DNA of 64,000 nt from Marivivens niveibacter (GCF_002150005.2 NZ_MSPP01000003.1:1-64000); one strand, 5' to 3'; counted from the first letter of the stretch, positions 9,140 through 19,086 are shown. Translations and numbers: made by a program. The notes: generated by a model from the letters alone, not told the origin.

Positions 9140-10082
9140 GGCGATTACATATACTGAACACCCGCAAGACGTTTTGCGGGCCGCGGTTCAGCGGTTGGAT
9201 CGGGGCGTGAAATTCGCCCTGATCACTTCGGTTGCGATCAAAGGTGGCGCCGCACGCGAAGTCGGGTCTTTAGCGATAGTCGATCAAAGCGGCGCGATGG
9301 TCGGGTATATGTCCAATGGCTGTATCGACAGTGACATTCGTCTGCGGGCGATAGAGCTGTTGGAAACGGGTGGCCCTGCCATTTGTTTGCAATATGGCGA
9401 TGGGTCGCCGTTCAAAGATCTGACCTTACCCTGTGGTGGTTCGCTCGAGCTGTTGTTGGACCCCGACCCTGATGCGCAGGCACTGCGTGCGGCCCTGAGT
9501 TCGATGCAATCACGCGTAGACGCTGAATTGACATTCCAATGTCCTAAATCAGATCGCGCAATTACTTTTCAGTATTCGCCCAAACCGCGTCTAATTTTGG
9601 CGGGGCGCGGCGCTGTGTTTCGGGCAACAGCCCGCGTGGCATTTGCCGCTGGTTTTGAATTGCATCTTTTGACCCCGCAAGAGGATGATTTATCGGATTT
9701 GTCTGATATCGAATGTTTGTCGCAGTCCGTTCTGACCACGCCAAACGCGATTCCTGACATCGCTGTTGATCCGCATTGCGGTTTTTTGACCTTGTTTCAT
9801 GATCATGATTGGGAACCCGCGCTACTGTTGCGGGCCGTAGATAGCAAAGCGCGGTTTATTGGCTGCCTGGGCAGCACGCGCACACATTCAAACCGTATCG
9901 AATACCTAAAATCCAAAGGGATAAGTCCGCAGAACATTGCACGCATTCACGGCCCGATCGGGTTGGTTCCCTCTTTGCGACAGGCCCCACTGATTGCTGT
10001 ATCAACCATGGCGCAATTAGCCGAAGCGTTTCCCTTTTCCATAAACGTTGTGGAAAAATCGGACAAAGCCACGGTGCTATAA
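9132..10082 (+). CDS. Second XdhC/CoxF family protein
   Basis: A 316-residue full-length XdhC-family protein. The N-terminal half has the conserved MSNGCIDSDI (about 64-73) and LPCGGSLELL segments with their cysteines; the C-terminal half is an XdhC_C Rossmann domain (LILAGRGAVFRATARVA; FIGCLGSTRTHSNR). This form is closer to canonical XdhC/CoxF than the gene at 7223. The start is TTG at 9132, overlapping the coxG stop by 8 bp; the first in-frame ATG lies far inside the domain. Likely role: Mo-cofactor sulfuration or insertion for CoxL. It is the last gene of the cox operon. Confidence 0.87.
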   Translation: MPEAITYTEHPQDVLRAAVQRLDRGVKFALITSVAIKGGAAREVGSLAIVDQSGAMVGYMSNGCIDSDIRLRAIELLETGGPAICLQYGDGSPFKDLTLPCGGSLELLLDPDPDAQALRAALSSMQSRVDAELTFQCPKSDRAITFQYSPKPRLILAGRGAVFRATARVAFAAGFELHLLTPQEDDLSDLSDIECLSQSVLTTPNAIPDIAVDPHCGFLTLFHDHDWEPALLLRAVDSKARFIGCLGSTRTHSNRIEYLKSKGISPQNIARIHGPIGLVPSLRQAPLIAVSTMAQLAEAFPFSINVVEKSDKATVL

Positions 10083-10307
10083 TCCGACACGGCGAAAGGG
10101 TTGGGTTAAATAATAAACAAAGTCATAGAGTTATCGGTAGATGCTTAAATAACCAATTGAAACGGTCAAGTATATGATTTTATTGGTTTATTTCTTGCAC
10201 TGGGGTTTTGTGTCGTGTAGGAAGGCTTCAAGGACAGCAAGCCAGCTTTTGCCAGCCCGCCAGATCCTTTGCGCAACCAGCCAGAACAATCTAGCCAGTT
10301 ATCGCAG

Positions 10308-10330
10308 CCGCCCTATTGGGGCGGTTTTGT
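10308..10330 (+). terminator. Rho-independent terminator downstream of the cox cluster
   Basis: A CCGCCC/GGGCGG stem with a short loop, followed by TTTTGTTTT, reads on the plus strand. The T-tract runs into the 3' end of the converging glpK gene. The preceding stretch 10083-10307 is AT-rich and shows no convincing gene. Confidence 0.7.
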
Positions 10331-10331
10331 T

Positions 10332-11813
10332 TTATTCGGCTGCGGAAATGGTCGCCTGAACTGCGCGTTTCCATGCGTTATAGCGGCGGTCACGCGTGGC
10401 GTTGTCCATGGCTGGGGCAAAGTTTCGGTCGATTTCCCAGTTCGCGGCGAATTCATCCATTTGCGGATATAGTCCCGCCCGCTGCCCCGCCAGCCATGCT
10501 GCGCCCCGCGCTGTCGTTTCCAAAATCGTTGGTCGGTCCACTGGGGCGCCGATGATATCCGACAGGAATTGCATCGACCAATCATTGGCCGTCATGCCGC
10601 CATCCACACGCAAGGTTGGCGATGCATCAGAGGCAGCCCAATCCGATTGCATGGCTTCGATCAAATCACGGGTTTGGAACCCAACGCTTTCCAATGCGGC
10701 ACGGGCAAATTCGTTCGGTCCTGAATTGCGCGTCAGGCCGAAAATGGCACCGCGGCATTCCGCGTTCCAATAGGGTGCACCCAGACCAGTAAAGGCGGGT
10801 ACAAGGATCAGTTCCTGACTGTCATCTGCTGCGATAGCTAGATCAGACGTTTCGGACGCATGTTCGATAATTTTGATGCCATCCCGCAGCCATTGAACTA
10901 CGGCGCCCGCAATGAAAATCGCCCCTTCCAACGCATAAGTCGGTTTGCCGTCCATCTGATAGGCAATGGTCGTCAACATGCGGTTATTTGATTTAACAGG
11001 ACTATTTCCCGTGTTTAAAAGTGCAAAACAGCCAGTTCCGTATGTTGATTTCATCATGCCGGGTTTGAAACAGGCTTGTCCGATCGTGGCTGCCTGCTGG
11101 TCGCCAGCAACACCCAGAATTGGGATTTCCCCACCAAACAGATCAGGGAGCGTGGTGCCGAAATCAGCCGCGCAATCCTCAACTCGGGGCAGCATCGACA
11201 TGGGGATGTCGAATTCGTTGCAGATCGTCGTGCTCCACTGACCTTTGTGGATGTCGTACAGGGCTGTGCGGGCTGCATTTGTTGCATCAGTTGCGTGCAC
11301 CGCGCCGCCGGTCAGGTTCCAAATCAGCCAGCTATCAATCGTGCCAAACAAAAGATCAGCGTCGCGCGCACCATCGACGTTATCCAGCAACCATTTGACT
11401 TTGGTTCCCGAAAAATAGGGGTCCGCGAGTAGGCCAGTTTTATCGGTGATGACCTGATCAAACCCTTTGTCGCGTAAGGTCGCGCAATATGGGGCGGTTC
11501 TACGGTCCTGCCATACGATCGCGTTATGAATCGGTTGTCCCGTGACTTTATCCCAGATGACGGTTGTTTCGCGTTGGTTCGTGATGCCGATGCCAGCGAT
11601 GTCGGCGGCTTTCGCGTCACCTTTGACCATAACGTCGCGGACAGTCGCAACGACGCTATCCCAGATTTCGTTGGCGTCATGTTCGACCCAGCCACTACGG
11701 GGGAAATGCTGGGTGAATTCCTGTTGCGCGACATGTGCGATGTTCATCTTTTCATCGAACAAAATGGCGCGCGTTGATGTCGTACCCTGATCGATCGCCA
11801 AAATATACGTCAT
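10332..11813 (-). CDS. glpK: Glycerol kinase
   Basis: A 493-residue FGGY-family kinase that phosphorylates glycerol with ATP to sn-glycerol 3-phosphate. The N-terminal phosphate loop is DQGTTSTRA (8-16). The GlpK-typical segments [22 protein letters not shown] and [15 protein letters not shown] are present, and length matches E. coli GlpK (about 500). The ATG at 11813 has AGGGGAG upstream; a longer frame to 11864 lacks family homology. It sits 80 bp downstream of the sit transporter on the same strand. No glycerol transporter or GlpD lies in the window, so co-location with sit is probably incidental. Confidence 0.96.
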   Translation of the reverse strand: MTYILAIDQGTTSTRAILFDEKMNIAHVAQQEFTQHFPRSGWVEHDANEIWDSVVATVRDVMVKGDAKAADIAGIGITNQRETTVIWDKVTGQPIHNAIVWQDRRTAPYCATLRDKGFDQVITDKTGLLADPYFSGTKVKWLLDNVDGARDADLLFGTIDSWLIWNLTGGAVHATDATNAARTALYDIHKGQWSTTICNEFDIPMSMLPRVEDCAADFGTTLPDLFGGEIPILGVAGDQQAATIGQACFKPGMMKSTYGTGCFALLNTGNSPVKSNNRMLTTIAYQMDGKPTYALEGAIFIAGAVVQWLRDGIKIIEHASETSDLAIAADDSQELILVPAFTGLGAPYWNAECRGAIFGLTRNSGPNEFARAALESVGFQTRDLIEAMQSDWAASDASPTLRVDGGMTANDWSMQFLSDIIGAPVDRPTILETTARGAAWLAGQRAGLYPQMDEFAANWEIDRNFAPAMDNATRDRRYNAWKRAVQATISAAE

Positions 11814-11893
11814 CTGTGTCTCCCCTCTGAATCCTCGGGTGTACACAATCAGCCTGTATGGCAAAGTTCAAGCCTGACGCAGCTGCGGGTTGG

Positions 11894-12724
11894 TCAGTGG
11901 GCCGCGGTGTTTCTTGCGATGCGTATGTTGCGGGCAATCATGGCGAAAATGAACATTGCAGTTAGGACAAGCACAATGGTTGGTGCAGGTTCGCTGTCGA
12001 TCCAAAAGCTGGCGTAGATCCCGACAACGGATGCAAGCAGCGCGATAATGACCGATGCGATCAACATCATGCTCATACGGCGCGTGATTAAGAAAGCGAT
12101 GGCACCAGGCGCGATTAGCAACGCGATGGATAGGATAATTCCAACGGATGATAACATCGCAACGATTGTCGCTGACAGGATCGCCAGTAGCCCATAATGG
12201 ATTACGTCAATTCGCAGTCCAATCATACGCGCTTGAACCGGATCAAACGCATGGGCAAGGATATCGCGCCATTTCACGGTCAAAATAAGGGCGACGCCGC
12301 CGCTGATTAATCCTGCAGTCCATAGATCGCTGCTAGCTACGCCCAGCATGTTTCCGAATAGGATATGGTCTAAATGAACATCCGATGAAATCTGGGTGTA
12401 AATCACGATGCCCAGACCAAACATGCCGGAAAATATGACGCCCATGACTGTGTCTTGTTTTACGCGGCTGTGGTCTTTGATGAAACCAGTGGCTAGCGCG
12501 CAAAACAGCCCAGCTAGGAAAGCCCCGATAATCAACGGGATGCCGATGATATAGGCGATGACCACACCCGGCAGTACGGCATGACTGACCGCGTCGCCCA
12601 TCAGTGACCACCCTTTTAGGACCAGAAAACACGACATCAGCGCGGCTGCCGGTGCAATCAGTAGCATGACCAGAAAGGCGTTCTGCATGAACGGAAACTG
12701 AAACGGAAGTAGAGCCATTTCCAT
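11894..12724 (-). CDS. sitD: Mn(II)/metal ABC transporter permease (SitD-like)
   Basis: A 276-residue polytopic protein of the ABC-3 (ZnuB/SitC/SitD) permease family with about eight or nine hydrophobic segments. The conserved family start (VLKGWSLMGDAVSHAVLPGV) and the LLIAPGAIAFLITRR segment are visible. It pairs with the permease at 12724 as a heterodimer, as in sitABCD operons. Its start overlaps the upstream permease stop (ATGA). Mn specificity is inferred from the Mur box upstream of the operon and the SitA-like binding protein. Confidence 0.9.
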   Translation of the reverse strand: MEMALLPFQFPFMQNAFLVMLLIAPAAALMSCFLVLKGWSLMGDAVSHAVLPGVVIAYIIGIPLIIGAFLAGLFCALATGFIKDHSRVKQDTVMGVIFSGMFGLGIVIYTQISSDVHLDHILFGNMLGVASSDLWTAGLISGGVALILTVKWRDILAHAFDPVQARMIGLRIDVIHYGLLAILSATIVAMLSSVGIILSIALLIAPGAIAFLITRRMSMMLIASVIIALLASVVGIYASFWIDSEPAPTIVLVLTAMFIFAMIARNIRIARNTAAH

Positions 12725-13578
12725 CAGTCTGCCTCCAGCGCTGCGCGGGCACGGCGGCGGGCTGCTAAAGTCCCGTGAGTTGGAGCAAAAATGAAAGCAA
12801 GCAGGAATAGCGCGGTTTGCAGGCAGACAATGATGCCGCCCGTCGCGCCATCTAAAAAGTAACTGATATAGGCCCCAAACGCTGATGTGAGCGTGCCGAT
12901 TGTCACTGCCAATATAATCAGTTTGGGAAACCTATCGGTCAGCAGATAGGCGGTCGCCCCTGGTGTGACGACCAGCGCGATAACCAAAAACGCCCCAACC
13001 GTCTGCATCGCGGCAACGGTACAGGCGGACAGAAGGGTGAAAAACAGAACGCGCAGCGCGGTTGGATTTAGGCCGATGGTGCGGGCGTGCGCTTCGTCAA
13101 AGAAGACGGCCAAAAGATCACGCCATTTGGCTAGCAAGATCACCATCGACACACCGCCGATGATTGCCAATTGCAGCGTATCAGACGGCGAAATCGCAAG
13201 GATATTGCCCATCGTGATCGTTTGGATCGAAACGGACATTGGATTGAGTGACACCATAAACAACCCCAGTCCAAAGAATGAGGTAAAGATCAGACCGATC
13301 ACGGCGTCCTCTTTCAATCCAGAACGGGACCGCAGGAACAACATAGCAAGCGCCGCTAGTCCGCCCGACAAAAACGCACCGAACGCGAACGGCAAGCCCA
13401 GCATATAAGCCCCCGCAACGCCCGGTACGATTGAATGTGACAAGGCGTCACCGATCAGTGACCAGCCTTTGAGCATCAAATAAGCAGACAAAAATGCACA
13501 AACTGCACCAACCAGAGCAGATACCCATATCGCGTTGGTCATATAGCCGTAGGCGAATGGCTCTAGCAGAATGCTCAT
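12724..13578 (-). CDS. sitC: Mn(II)/metal ABC transporter permease (SitC-like)
   Basis: A 284-residue ABC-3 family permease, paralogous to the next gene. [21 protein letters not shown] near residue 37 is the family hallmark, and the hydrophobic segments cover nearly the whole length, ending in a basic tail (ARRRARAAL). It forms the membrane channel with SitD and is energised by the ATPase encoded immediately upstream, which it overlaps by 4 bp. Confidence 0.9.
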   Translation of the reverse strand: MSILLEPFAYGYMTNAIWVSALVGAVCAFLSAYLMLKGWSLIGDALSHSIVPGVAGAYMLGLPFAFGAFLSGGLAALAMLFLRSRSGLKEDAVIGLIFTSFFGLGLFMVSLNPMSVSIQTITMGNILAISPSDTLQLAIIGGVSMVILLAKWRDLLAVFFDEAHARTIGLNPTALRVLFFTLLSACTVAAMQTVGAFLVIALVVTPGATAYLLTDRFPKLIILAVTIGTLTSAFGAYISYFLDGATGGIIVCLQTALFLLAFIFAPTHGTLAARRRARAALEAD

Positions 13579-14426
13579 TTTGCATCCTCGGCTGTGTGGT
13601 GGCGGTCGTCGTAAAACACCAAGGCGCGTTCGTCATCTGTGATGACTTCTAATTTGCGTGGGTCTTCATCGTCGTGCAGGCGGTCGCCTTCTAGCATGAA
13701 ATGACGCAACACCCCGCCAAAGGCCTGTTTCAGGTTATGGGGCGTAAAGACTTCGGTCGTGAGACCATGGGCCAATACGGTGCCTTTAACCAGTACAACG
13801 CGGTCGCAGAATTCGGGCACAGACCCAAGGTTGTGCGTGGCGACCAGCATGACGCGGCCTTCGTCACGTAGATCACGCAATAGCGCGATAATCTGATCTT
13901 CGGTTTTGACATCGACGCCAGTAAACGGTTCGTCCAGTAGGATCACTTCCGCGTCTTGGGCCAAAGCGCGCGCAAGGAATACCCGTTTTTTCTGGCCGCC
14001 AGACAATTCGCCGATTTGGCGGTCTGCAAAATCGGACATATTAACCCGCGCCAAAGCCGATGCGACCGCTGCGTGGTCTGTGGCCTTTGGTCGACGGAAA
14101 AATCCCATGTGCCCATAGCGGCCCATCAAAACCACATCGCGGACCAATACCGGAAAGGACCAATCGACCTCTTCGGCTTGCGGGACGTAAGCAATTTTCT
14201 GGTGCTTAATTGCATCCGCGACGGGTTCGTCCAGAATGGAAACGTCGCCTTTTGCAACTGGGACAAATCCCATCAACGCTTTGAACAGCGTAGATTTTCC
14301 AGCGCCATTGATGCCCACCAATGCGGTGATCGTTCCGCGTGGAATTTCGAATGTGGCATTGCGCAGCGCGGTGTGGCCGTTGCGATAAGTGACAGTCAGG
14401 TCGGTTGCGCGAATGCCGGTGGTCAT
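13575..14426 (-). CDS. sitB: Mn(II)/metal ABC transporter ATP-binding protein (SitB-like)
   Basis: A 283-residue ABC ATPase. Walker [10 protein letters not shown] is at 38-46, the signature LSGGQ at 141-145 and Walker B VILLDEP at 161-167. The C-terminal extension past about 220 is acidic and contains several His ([11 protein letters not shown] ... [11 protein letters not shown]), which could bind metal; such tails occur in metal transporter ATPases. It overlaps sitA upstream and sitC downstream by 4 bp each, so the four genes form one transcript. Confidence 0.92.
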   Translation of the reverse strand: MTTGIRATDLTVTYRNGHTALRNATFEIPRGTITALVGINGAGKSTLFKALMGFVPVAKGDVSILDEPVADAIKHQKIAYVPQAEEVDWSFPVLVRDVVLMGRYGHMGFFRRPKATDHAAVASALARVNMSDFADRQIGELSGGQKKRVFLARALAQDAEVILLDEPFTGVDVKTEDQIIALLRDLRDEGRVMLVATHNLGSVPEFCDRVVLVKGTVLAHGLTTEVFTPHNLKQAFGGVLRHFMLEGDRLHDDEDPRKLEVITDDERALVFYDDRHHTAEDAK

Positions 14427-15313
14427 TGGGTCAGGCCGTTCAGAATTGTTTCAGAGGTGACGCGCAACAGATCCAAATAGGTCGGCACAGGACCGTCATT
14501 TGCGCTAAGGCTATCGACGTAGAGCACACCCGCATATTCCGCGTCGGTTTCCCTCGCTATCTGTTCTGCGGGGCGCGCAGATACCGTGGATTCCGAAAAA
14601 ACGGCGGTAATGTCATTTTCCCGAACCGCATCAATGACCGTGCGCACCTGTTGGGGCGTACCTTGCGCATCTGCGTTGATAGGCCAGAGGTACAGCTCTT
14701 TCAGGTCGTAATCGCGCGCTAGGTAGGAAAAGGCGCCTTCGGACGTAACCAGCCAACGGCGGTCATCGGGTAGGGCGCGAATTTCGTCGCGGATCGGTGC
14801 AATAACTGCGGCGATTTCAGATTTATAGGCCAGTGCATTGGCTGCATAAATGTCCGCGTTGTCAGGATCGGCGGTGGTCAATGCATCGCGAATGTTGTCG
14901 ATGTAGATTTCGGCAGATTCCAAACCCATCCAAGCGTGGGGGTTGGGTTTGCCGTCATAATTACCGCCAGAAATAGCGATGGGTTCGATGCCTTCGGATA
15001 CCGTCGCGGCTGGAACATCGCGAAGGTTGTTAAAAAACTGTTCGAACCACAGTTCCAGATTCATCCCATTCCACAGGATCAGATCCGCACCTTGAGCTTT
15101 TAGAATGTCTCGCGGGGTTGGATTGTAACCGTGAATTTCTGCACCGGGTTTTGTAATCGAAACGACCTCGGCTGAGTCGCCGGCCACATTTTGGGCCATG
15201 TCGGCAATAACGGTGAATGTGGTGACAACCTTGATTGGGTCGTCATCAGCCCAAACAGGGGTGCCAGCAGCAAAAAGCGCAGAGAGCGCAGCAAAAATAC
15301 GGTGCGGAACCAT
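14423..15313 (-). CDS. sitA: Mn(II)-binding periplasmic protein of ABC transporter (SitA/ZnuA family)
   Basis: A 296-residue cluster A-I solute-binding protein with a Sec signal peptide (cleavage after VWA, about residue 22). The four expected metal ligands are visible: H61 (AEIHGYNP), H126 (NPHAWM), E192 (SEGAF) and D267 (DSLS). The two-His, Glu, Asp set is that of Mn/Fe-type rather than Zn-type proteins, and there is no His-rich loop as in ZnuA. It is the first gene of sitABCD. The ATG at 15313 lies about 60 bp from the Mur-box palindrome, so Mn-dependent repression is likely. Confidence 0.92.
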   Translation of the reverse strand: MVPHRIFAALSALFAAGTPVWADDDPIKVVTTFTVIADMAQNVAGDSAEVVSITKPGAEIHGYNPTPRDILKAQGADLILWNGMNLELWFEQFFNNLRDVPAATVSEGIEPIAISGGNYDGKPNPHAWMGLESAEIYIDNIRDALTTADPDNADIYAANALAYKSEIAAVIAPIRDEIRALPDDRRWLVTSEGAFSYLARDYDLKELYLWPINADAQGTPQQVRTVIDAVRENDITAVFSESTVSARPAEQIARETDAEYAGVLYVDSLSANDGPVPTYLDLLRVTSETILNGLTQ

Positions 15314-15346
15314 GCGGTCCTCCAGAATAACTTACCTAGAATGCAT

Positions 15347-15363
15347 TTAGGAATGATTTGCAA
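15347..15363. promoter_or_regulatory. Imperfect second Mur-box-like site
   Basis: Reads TTAGGAATGATTTGCAA. The right half-site is identical to the perfect box at 15376; the left half matches 5 of 8 positions. The 15-mer AATGATTTGCAACTG occurs at 15352 and again at 15381. It lies closer to sitA than the perfect box does. Confidence 0.45.
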
Positions 15364-15375
15364 CTGTCAAGGTTT

Positions 15376-15392
15376 TTGCAAATGATTTGCAA
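15376..15392. promoter_or_regulatory. Mur box (Mn-responsive operator) between sitA and mur
   Basis: TTGCAAATGATTTGCAA is a perfect 8-1-8 palindrome. It closely resembles the Mn-responsive sequences bound by Mur upstream of sitABCD in rhizobia and Rhodobacterales. It sits in the 122-bp divergent region and can control both sitABCD and the Fur-family gene. Confidence 0.8.
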
Positions 15393-15435
15393 CTGCATCT
15401 TGTCGAAAGTCGATTATTTGTGCAGAAATGACGCT

Positions 15436-15861
15436 ATGACTCAGGCCGAACGATCATTGCAGCTGACAAATGCCCTACGCGATGCGGGGGTCCGTATTAC
15501 GCGCCAACGTGCTGCGTTGTTAGAGGTATTGTCCGTTGCAGACGATCATCCCGATGCCATCGAACTGCACCGACGCGCAGAAATTGCATCGCCCGGTATT
15601 TCCCTATCGACCGTTTACCGCACGCTCACCGCGTTAGAGGAGCAAGGCGTTATTCACCGCCACCAATTCGAAGGTGCGTCGGCCCGTTTCGAACATGCGA
15701 ACGCGGATCACCACGACCACATGATTGATGTGGAAACGGGCGAAGTGGTCGAGTTTTGTTCAGAACGTATCGAGAAATTACAGGCCGAATTGGCCAAAGA
15801 ATTGGGATACGAGATCGTTCACCACCGGATGGAGCTATACGTCCGAAAAACGCAGAATTAG
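15436..15861 (+). CDS. mur: Mn-responsive Fur-family repressor Mur
   Basis: A 141-residue Fur-superfamily regulator. The winged-helix recognition helix spans about 55-71 (SLSTVYRTLTALEEQG) and the metal motif HHDHMIDVETGEVVEF is at 92-107. The C-terminal CxxC zinc pair of many Fur proteins is absent, as in alphaproteobacterial Mur. Divergence from sitABCD with a palindromic Mur box between them makes Mn-dependent repression the best reading, although Fe-Fur cannot be excluded by eye. The ATG at 15436 keeps family length; an upstream in-frame start at 15358 would overlap the operator. The 3' end overlaps cbiZ tail to tail by 4 bp. Confidence 0.87.
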   Translation: MTQAERSLQLTNALRDAGVRITRQRAALLEVLSVADDHPDAIELHRRAEIASPGISLSTVYRTLTALEEQGVIHRHQFEGASARFEHANADHHDHMIDVETGEVVEFCSERIEKLQAELAKELGYEIVHHRMELYVRKTQN

Positions 15862-16514
15862 CCTTCAAACGTCTTCATGACTGAATCTTTCCATTCGGTA
15901 ACTGTGCGTTTCATAGCGGCGTAGGTCGCAGCGCCGATCGCATGCCCAACCTCTGTATGCAGACCTGCGTAGGCGGTGTCTCCTTGGGGGCACGCAATCG
16001 CGATACAATCGGTTCCTGTGCCCGTTGCGATACCCGTGGGTAGGTCAAATCCTGCTTCGATCACGGCGGCGGTGCGTGCCTGAGAAATGATCGACGTCGC
16101 CTCAACCATCGCATGGTCAGCAAGGCCGATGCTGGTGTGGACGGCGATATTGATTGTACCCCAATTCACGCGGCTAAAATCGCGGCGCGTACCGATGCGT
16201 TCGGCGTTTGATAACCCCGCCGTGACAACAGCATGTGCCGTGCAATCCCCGACGGTTACAATTTCCTGATCAAAGGCGGTAATATTGCGCGATGTCAGAA
16301 AGGTAACGGCGTCTAAAGCGCCGCGGCAACCCAGTTCTGATGCGATCCAATCTGTGACATCCAATTCGGGCGGTAGGTCGGTATTGCGAACTTCGCGCCA
16401 AAGAATGCGATTGGCTGTCACGAACCCGGGGCGATTAATGGCCCAGCTTAGAATTTTTTGGTCGGTTCCGAACGTAAATTCCAACCACGGGCGATCTAGC
16501 GTGACGACGTTCAT
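15858..16514 (-). CDS. cbiZ: Adenosylcobinamide amidohydrolase CbiZ
   Basis: A 218-residue CbiZ-family protein, which hydrolyses the aminopropanol side chain of adenosylcobinamide to yield adenosylcobyric acid and so allows corrinoid salvage. Family segments seen are VTAGLSNAERIG (about 97-108), INIAVHTSIGLADHAMVEA and a C-terminal ATGTGTDCIAIACP stretch with HTEVGHAIG. It is last in the btuBFCD-cbiZ operon: its start overlaps the btuD stop by 4 bp. The gene order means imported cobinamide or pseudocobalamins are remodelled at once. Its stop overlaps the converging mur stop. Confidence 0.9.
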   Translation of the reverse strand: MNVVTLDRPWLEFTFGTDQKILSWAINRPGFVTANRILWREVRNTDLPPELDVTDWIASELGCRGALDAVTFLTSRNITAFDQEIVTVGDCTAHAVVTAGLSNAERIGTRRDFSRVNWGTINIAVHTSIGLADHAMVEATSIISQARTAAVIEAGFDLPTGIATGTGTDCIAIACPQGDTAYAGLHTEVGHAIGAATYAAMKRTVTEWKDSVMKTFEG

Positions 16515-17263
16515 GCCGTGACCTGAAGTGGTAGAAAAATGAGCCCGTCTGCAGTTTCCGTTAGAAACGCCGTGATCCCAAACGTGTCGCGCAGCAAATC
16601 TGGCGTGAGCACATCAAGGGGCGCGCCATCCGCGATGAGTTTGCCGCGATCCATTACGATTAATCGCGTGCAATGCCGTGCCGCAAGGCCCAGATCGTGG
16701 ATCGACACCAGAACAGAGCGTCCTTCGGCGGCCATGTTTTCAAAAGCGTTCATAGTCGCAATTTGGTGGGCTGGATCAAGTCCGGCGATGGGCTCGTCTG
16801 CGATCACAAGCGGCGTATCCTGAGCCAAAGCGCGGGCCAGCAAAACGCGGGCTTGTTCGCCGCCAGACAATTCGGTCGACAGGCGGTTTCGATATCCGCC
16901 CAGATCCAAAGCATCCAGCGCCGCACTAACGGCTGCGCGATCTGTTTCAGATGGTGCTGCGCCAAGGCTCAGATGAGGCAGGCGACCCAGAGTCACCAAG
17001 GTTTCGACAGGCACAGGCCATGCGATTTCGCGCGATTGAGGCATGAAGGCTGCCAATTTTCCGCGCTCTTTGTGGGGGCGTGATGAAATCGACGACGTCC
17101 CGCTGTGCTTTATCAACCCTAATGCAGCCCGCATCAGGGTGGTTTTGCCCGCGCCGTTGGGGCCGATCAGGCCGATAACCTCGCCTTGGTCTATGTCAAA
17201 TGAGACGCTGTCGACGACAGGGCATTCGCCACGCAGAACTGTAAGGTTAGAAAGGCGCAGCAT
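16511..17263 (-). CDS. btuD: Cobalamin ABC transporter ATPase BtuD
   Basis: A 250-residue ABC ATPase of the FecE/BtuD/HmuV group. Walker A is GPNGAGKT near residue 34; the signature LSGGEQARVLLARALAQ lies near 131, followed by Walker B LVIADEP. It powers import through BtuC and lies 3 bp downstream of that gene. Substrate assignment rests on the riboswitch, BtuB and CbiZ in the same operon. Confidence 0.9.
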   Translation of the reverse strand: MLRLSNLTVLRGECPVVDSVSFDIDQGEVIGLIGPNGAGKTTLMRAALGLIKHSGTSSISSRPHKERGKLAAFMPQSREIAWPVPVETLVTLGRLPHLSLGAAPSETDRAAVSAALDALDLGGYRNRLSTELSGGEQARVLLARALAQDTPLVIADEPIAGLDPAHQIATMNAFENMAAEGRSVLVSIHDLGLAARHCTRLIVMDRGKLIADGAPLDVLTPDLLRDTFGITAFLTETADGLIFLPLQVTA

Positions 17264-17266
17264 CTG

Positions 17267-18250
17267 TTACAGTCCTTGGCGTTTGGTGCGGTAGATCAAG
17301 TGAAGGAACAAAGGCGATCCGACAAGGGCGGTTAAAACGCCAAGCTTCAGGTCTTTGGACGGTAGGATGATACGTACGGCGATGTCAGCGGCAAGCAACA
17401 TCGCGGCTCCGCCTAAACCTGATGCCCAGAGCAGGGCCGATGGTCGTGCCTGAACGAACCTGCGCAGAATATGCGGAACCACAAGGCCAATAAACCCGAT
17501 TGAGCCTGCGACCGCGGTGCCTGCGCCTACGATAGCGGCAGTTCCCAAAATCAATGCCAGACGAATGCGCGCTGGGCGGACGCCCATAGCTGCGGCTGCG
17601 TCTTCGCCTAGTGTCAGGGCGTCTAGGCCCCGCGCAGTGGATGCGATGATCAGCGCGCCAACGGCAATGAATGGTACGGCCAACCAAACGTGGGTCATGG
17701 AACGATCCGCTAGCGATCCCATGGTCCAAAAGACGATTTCATTCGCCGCAAAAGGGTTGGGTGATAGGTTTAGGACCAGCGTTGTCAAAGCGCCCGCCAG
17801 CGCGGACACAGCAATACCCGCTAGGATCAGGGTCAAGGTCGACCCTTGTGGCCCAGACAGCAACATCACGATCAGAACGCCAGCCGCCGCGCCAGACAGG
17901 GCCGAAATCGGTAGACCTAATGCCCAAGCCGCTGCAAAACCTGTTTGGATCGCCAAAACAGCCCCCAGCGCGGCCGAGGCTGACACACCGATCAAACCAG
18001 GATCGGCAAGTGGGTTACGCAGGTAGCCCTGCATAGCGGCGCCTGCAATGCCCAAACCCGCGCCGATTGCCAAACCTAAGATGGCGCGCGGTAGACGGAT
18101 TTCCTGCATGACCATGGTGATCGGGCTTTGGTCGCTGCTCAGCAACGCTTTGATCGATTCAATCGGTGTGAAACCTGCTGGGCCTGTTACCAAAGACCCG
18201 AAAAACAAAAGCGCAGTCAGGGCCACAAGTGTTGCGAATAGCCTTTTCAT
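17267..18250 (-). CDS. btuC: Cobalamin ABC transporter permease BtuC
   Basis: A 327-residue FecCD-family permease with about ten membrane segments. The conserved RLPRAILGLAIGAGLGIAGA segment lies at about 52-71 and IGFIGLVVPHILRRFVQ near 252. It forms the inner-membrane channel for vitamin B12 with BtuD and receives substrate from BtuF. Its ATG overlaps the btuF stop by 4 bp. Confidence 0.91.
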   Translation of the reverse strand: MKRLFATLVALTALLFFGSLVTGPAGFTPIESIKALLSSDQSPITMVMQEIRLPRAILGLAIGAGLGIAGAAMQGYLRNPLADPGLIGVSASAALGAVLAIQTGFAAAWALGLPISALSGAAAGVLIVMLLSGPQGSTLTLILAGIAVSALAGALTTLVLNLSPNPFAANEIVFWTMGSLADRSMTHVWLAVPFIAVGALIIASTARGLDALTLGEDAAAAMGVRPARIRLALILGTAAIVGAGTAVAGSIGFIGLVVPHILRRFVQARPSALLWASGLGGAAMLLAADIAVRIILPSKDLKLGVLTALVGSPLFLHLIYRTKRQGL

Positions 18251-19086
18251 TCGGTGGCTCCTGTCATGGTGCGGCGCAGTTGGGCCGTATCTTCGATTGC
18301 GCGCAGCACATAGGGGGTGCCGCAGACCCAGTCGCGGTCTGTAAACACGGCCTGAGGCAAACGATCGCGCAAATGATCGACCACGGGGTGATCTAGAATT
18401 TCATCCGAACGGGACGCGCCGGGGTAGGGCGTTCCTGTGATGATGGCATCAGGGTTGTTCAGCGCCAGCAATTCCAGCGGCATGAACCCGCCATAGGGGT
18501 AACCTGCGTCTTCGGCTATGTTATCAAATCCAGCGGTCGCTAGAATTTGACCTGCCAGAGTGCTGTCGCCCGAGGTGTAACCGTTTTGGTAATACAGCGC
18601 CGCGCGGGGGCGTTCGGTGATTTCCGCGCGATAGGCGGCAAGCGATGCGTCGTATTCAGCGATCAATTCGGCCGCGCGATCCGGCTGCTGCAGCGCGTCG
18701 CCCATCTGAATCATGCGGTCGCGCACGTCGTCCAGCGAATAGGCGGGATCGAATAGGATCACAGGAATGCCCAGACGTTCCAACATCGATACGGTCGCGC
18801 GCGACGAAAACGTACCGGCAAGGATCAAATCAGGGTCTAATAAATAGATTTCTTCGGCCAAGGCGGAATTGGGGATCAGATCTGCCGCCTGTTCAGCCAT
18901 GGCCGAACTGCGCGGATCTGCGGCCAATTTCGAAACGGAGATGAGTTGATCATCATCCGCGATCAGCATGGCCAACTGATCAGTGCATAGATTGATCGAC
19001 ACAACGCGGCTGGGCGCGTCGGCATGGGCAACAGCCCCGACCAAAGTCAGGGCTGAAGCCAAGTTTATGATTTTAGAAATCTGCAC
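18247..19086 (-). CDS. btuF: Cobalamin-binding periplasmic protein BtuF
   Basis: A type III solute-binding protein of about 279 aa. RVVSINLCTDQLAMLIADD is the typical start of the mature BtuF/FepB fold, and a helix-backed two-lobe pattern follows. I place the start at a GTG at 19086, which gives a clean signal peptide ending VGAVAHA; a longer frame to 19128 would add a charged leader inside btuB and is less likely. The GTG start overlaps the 3' end of btuB by 14 bp. The protein delivers B12 to BtuCD. Confidence 0.85.
   Translation of the reverse strand: MQISKIINLASALTLVGAVAHADAPSRVVSINLCTDQLAMLIADDDQLISVSKLAADPRSSAMAEQAADLIPNSALAEEIYLLDPDLILAGTFSSRATVSMLERLGIPVILFDPAYSLDDVRDRMIQMGDALQQPDRAAELIAEYDASLAAYRAEITERPRAALYYQNGYTSGDSTLAGQILATAGFDNIAEDAGYPYGGFMPLELLALNNPDAIITGTPYPGASRSDEILDHPVVDHLRDRLPQAVFTDRDWVCGTPYVLRAIEDTAQLRRTMTGATE

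Noticed and set aside
10083-10307. Possible short gene between the cox cluster and glpK
   Set aside because: The only frame starts at 10174, lacks a ribosome site and runs through the terminator into glpK antisense.
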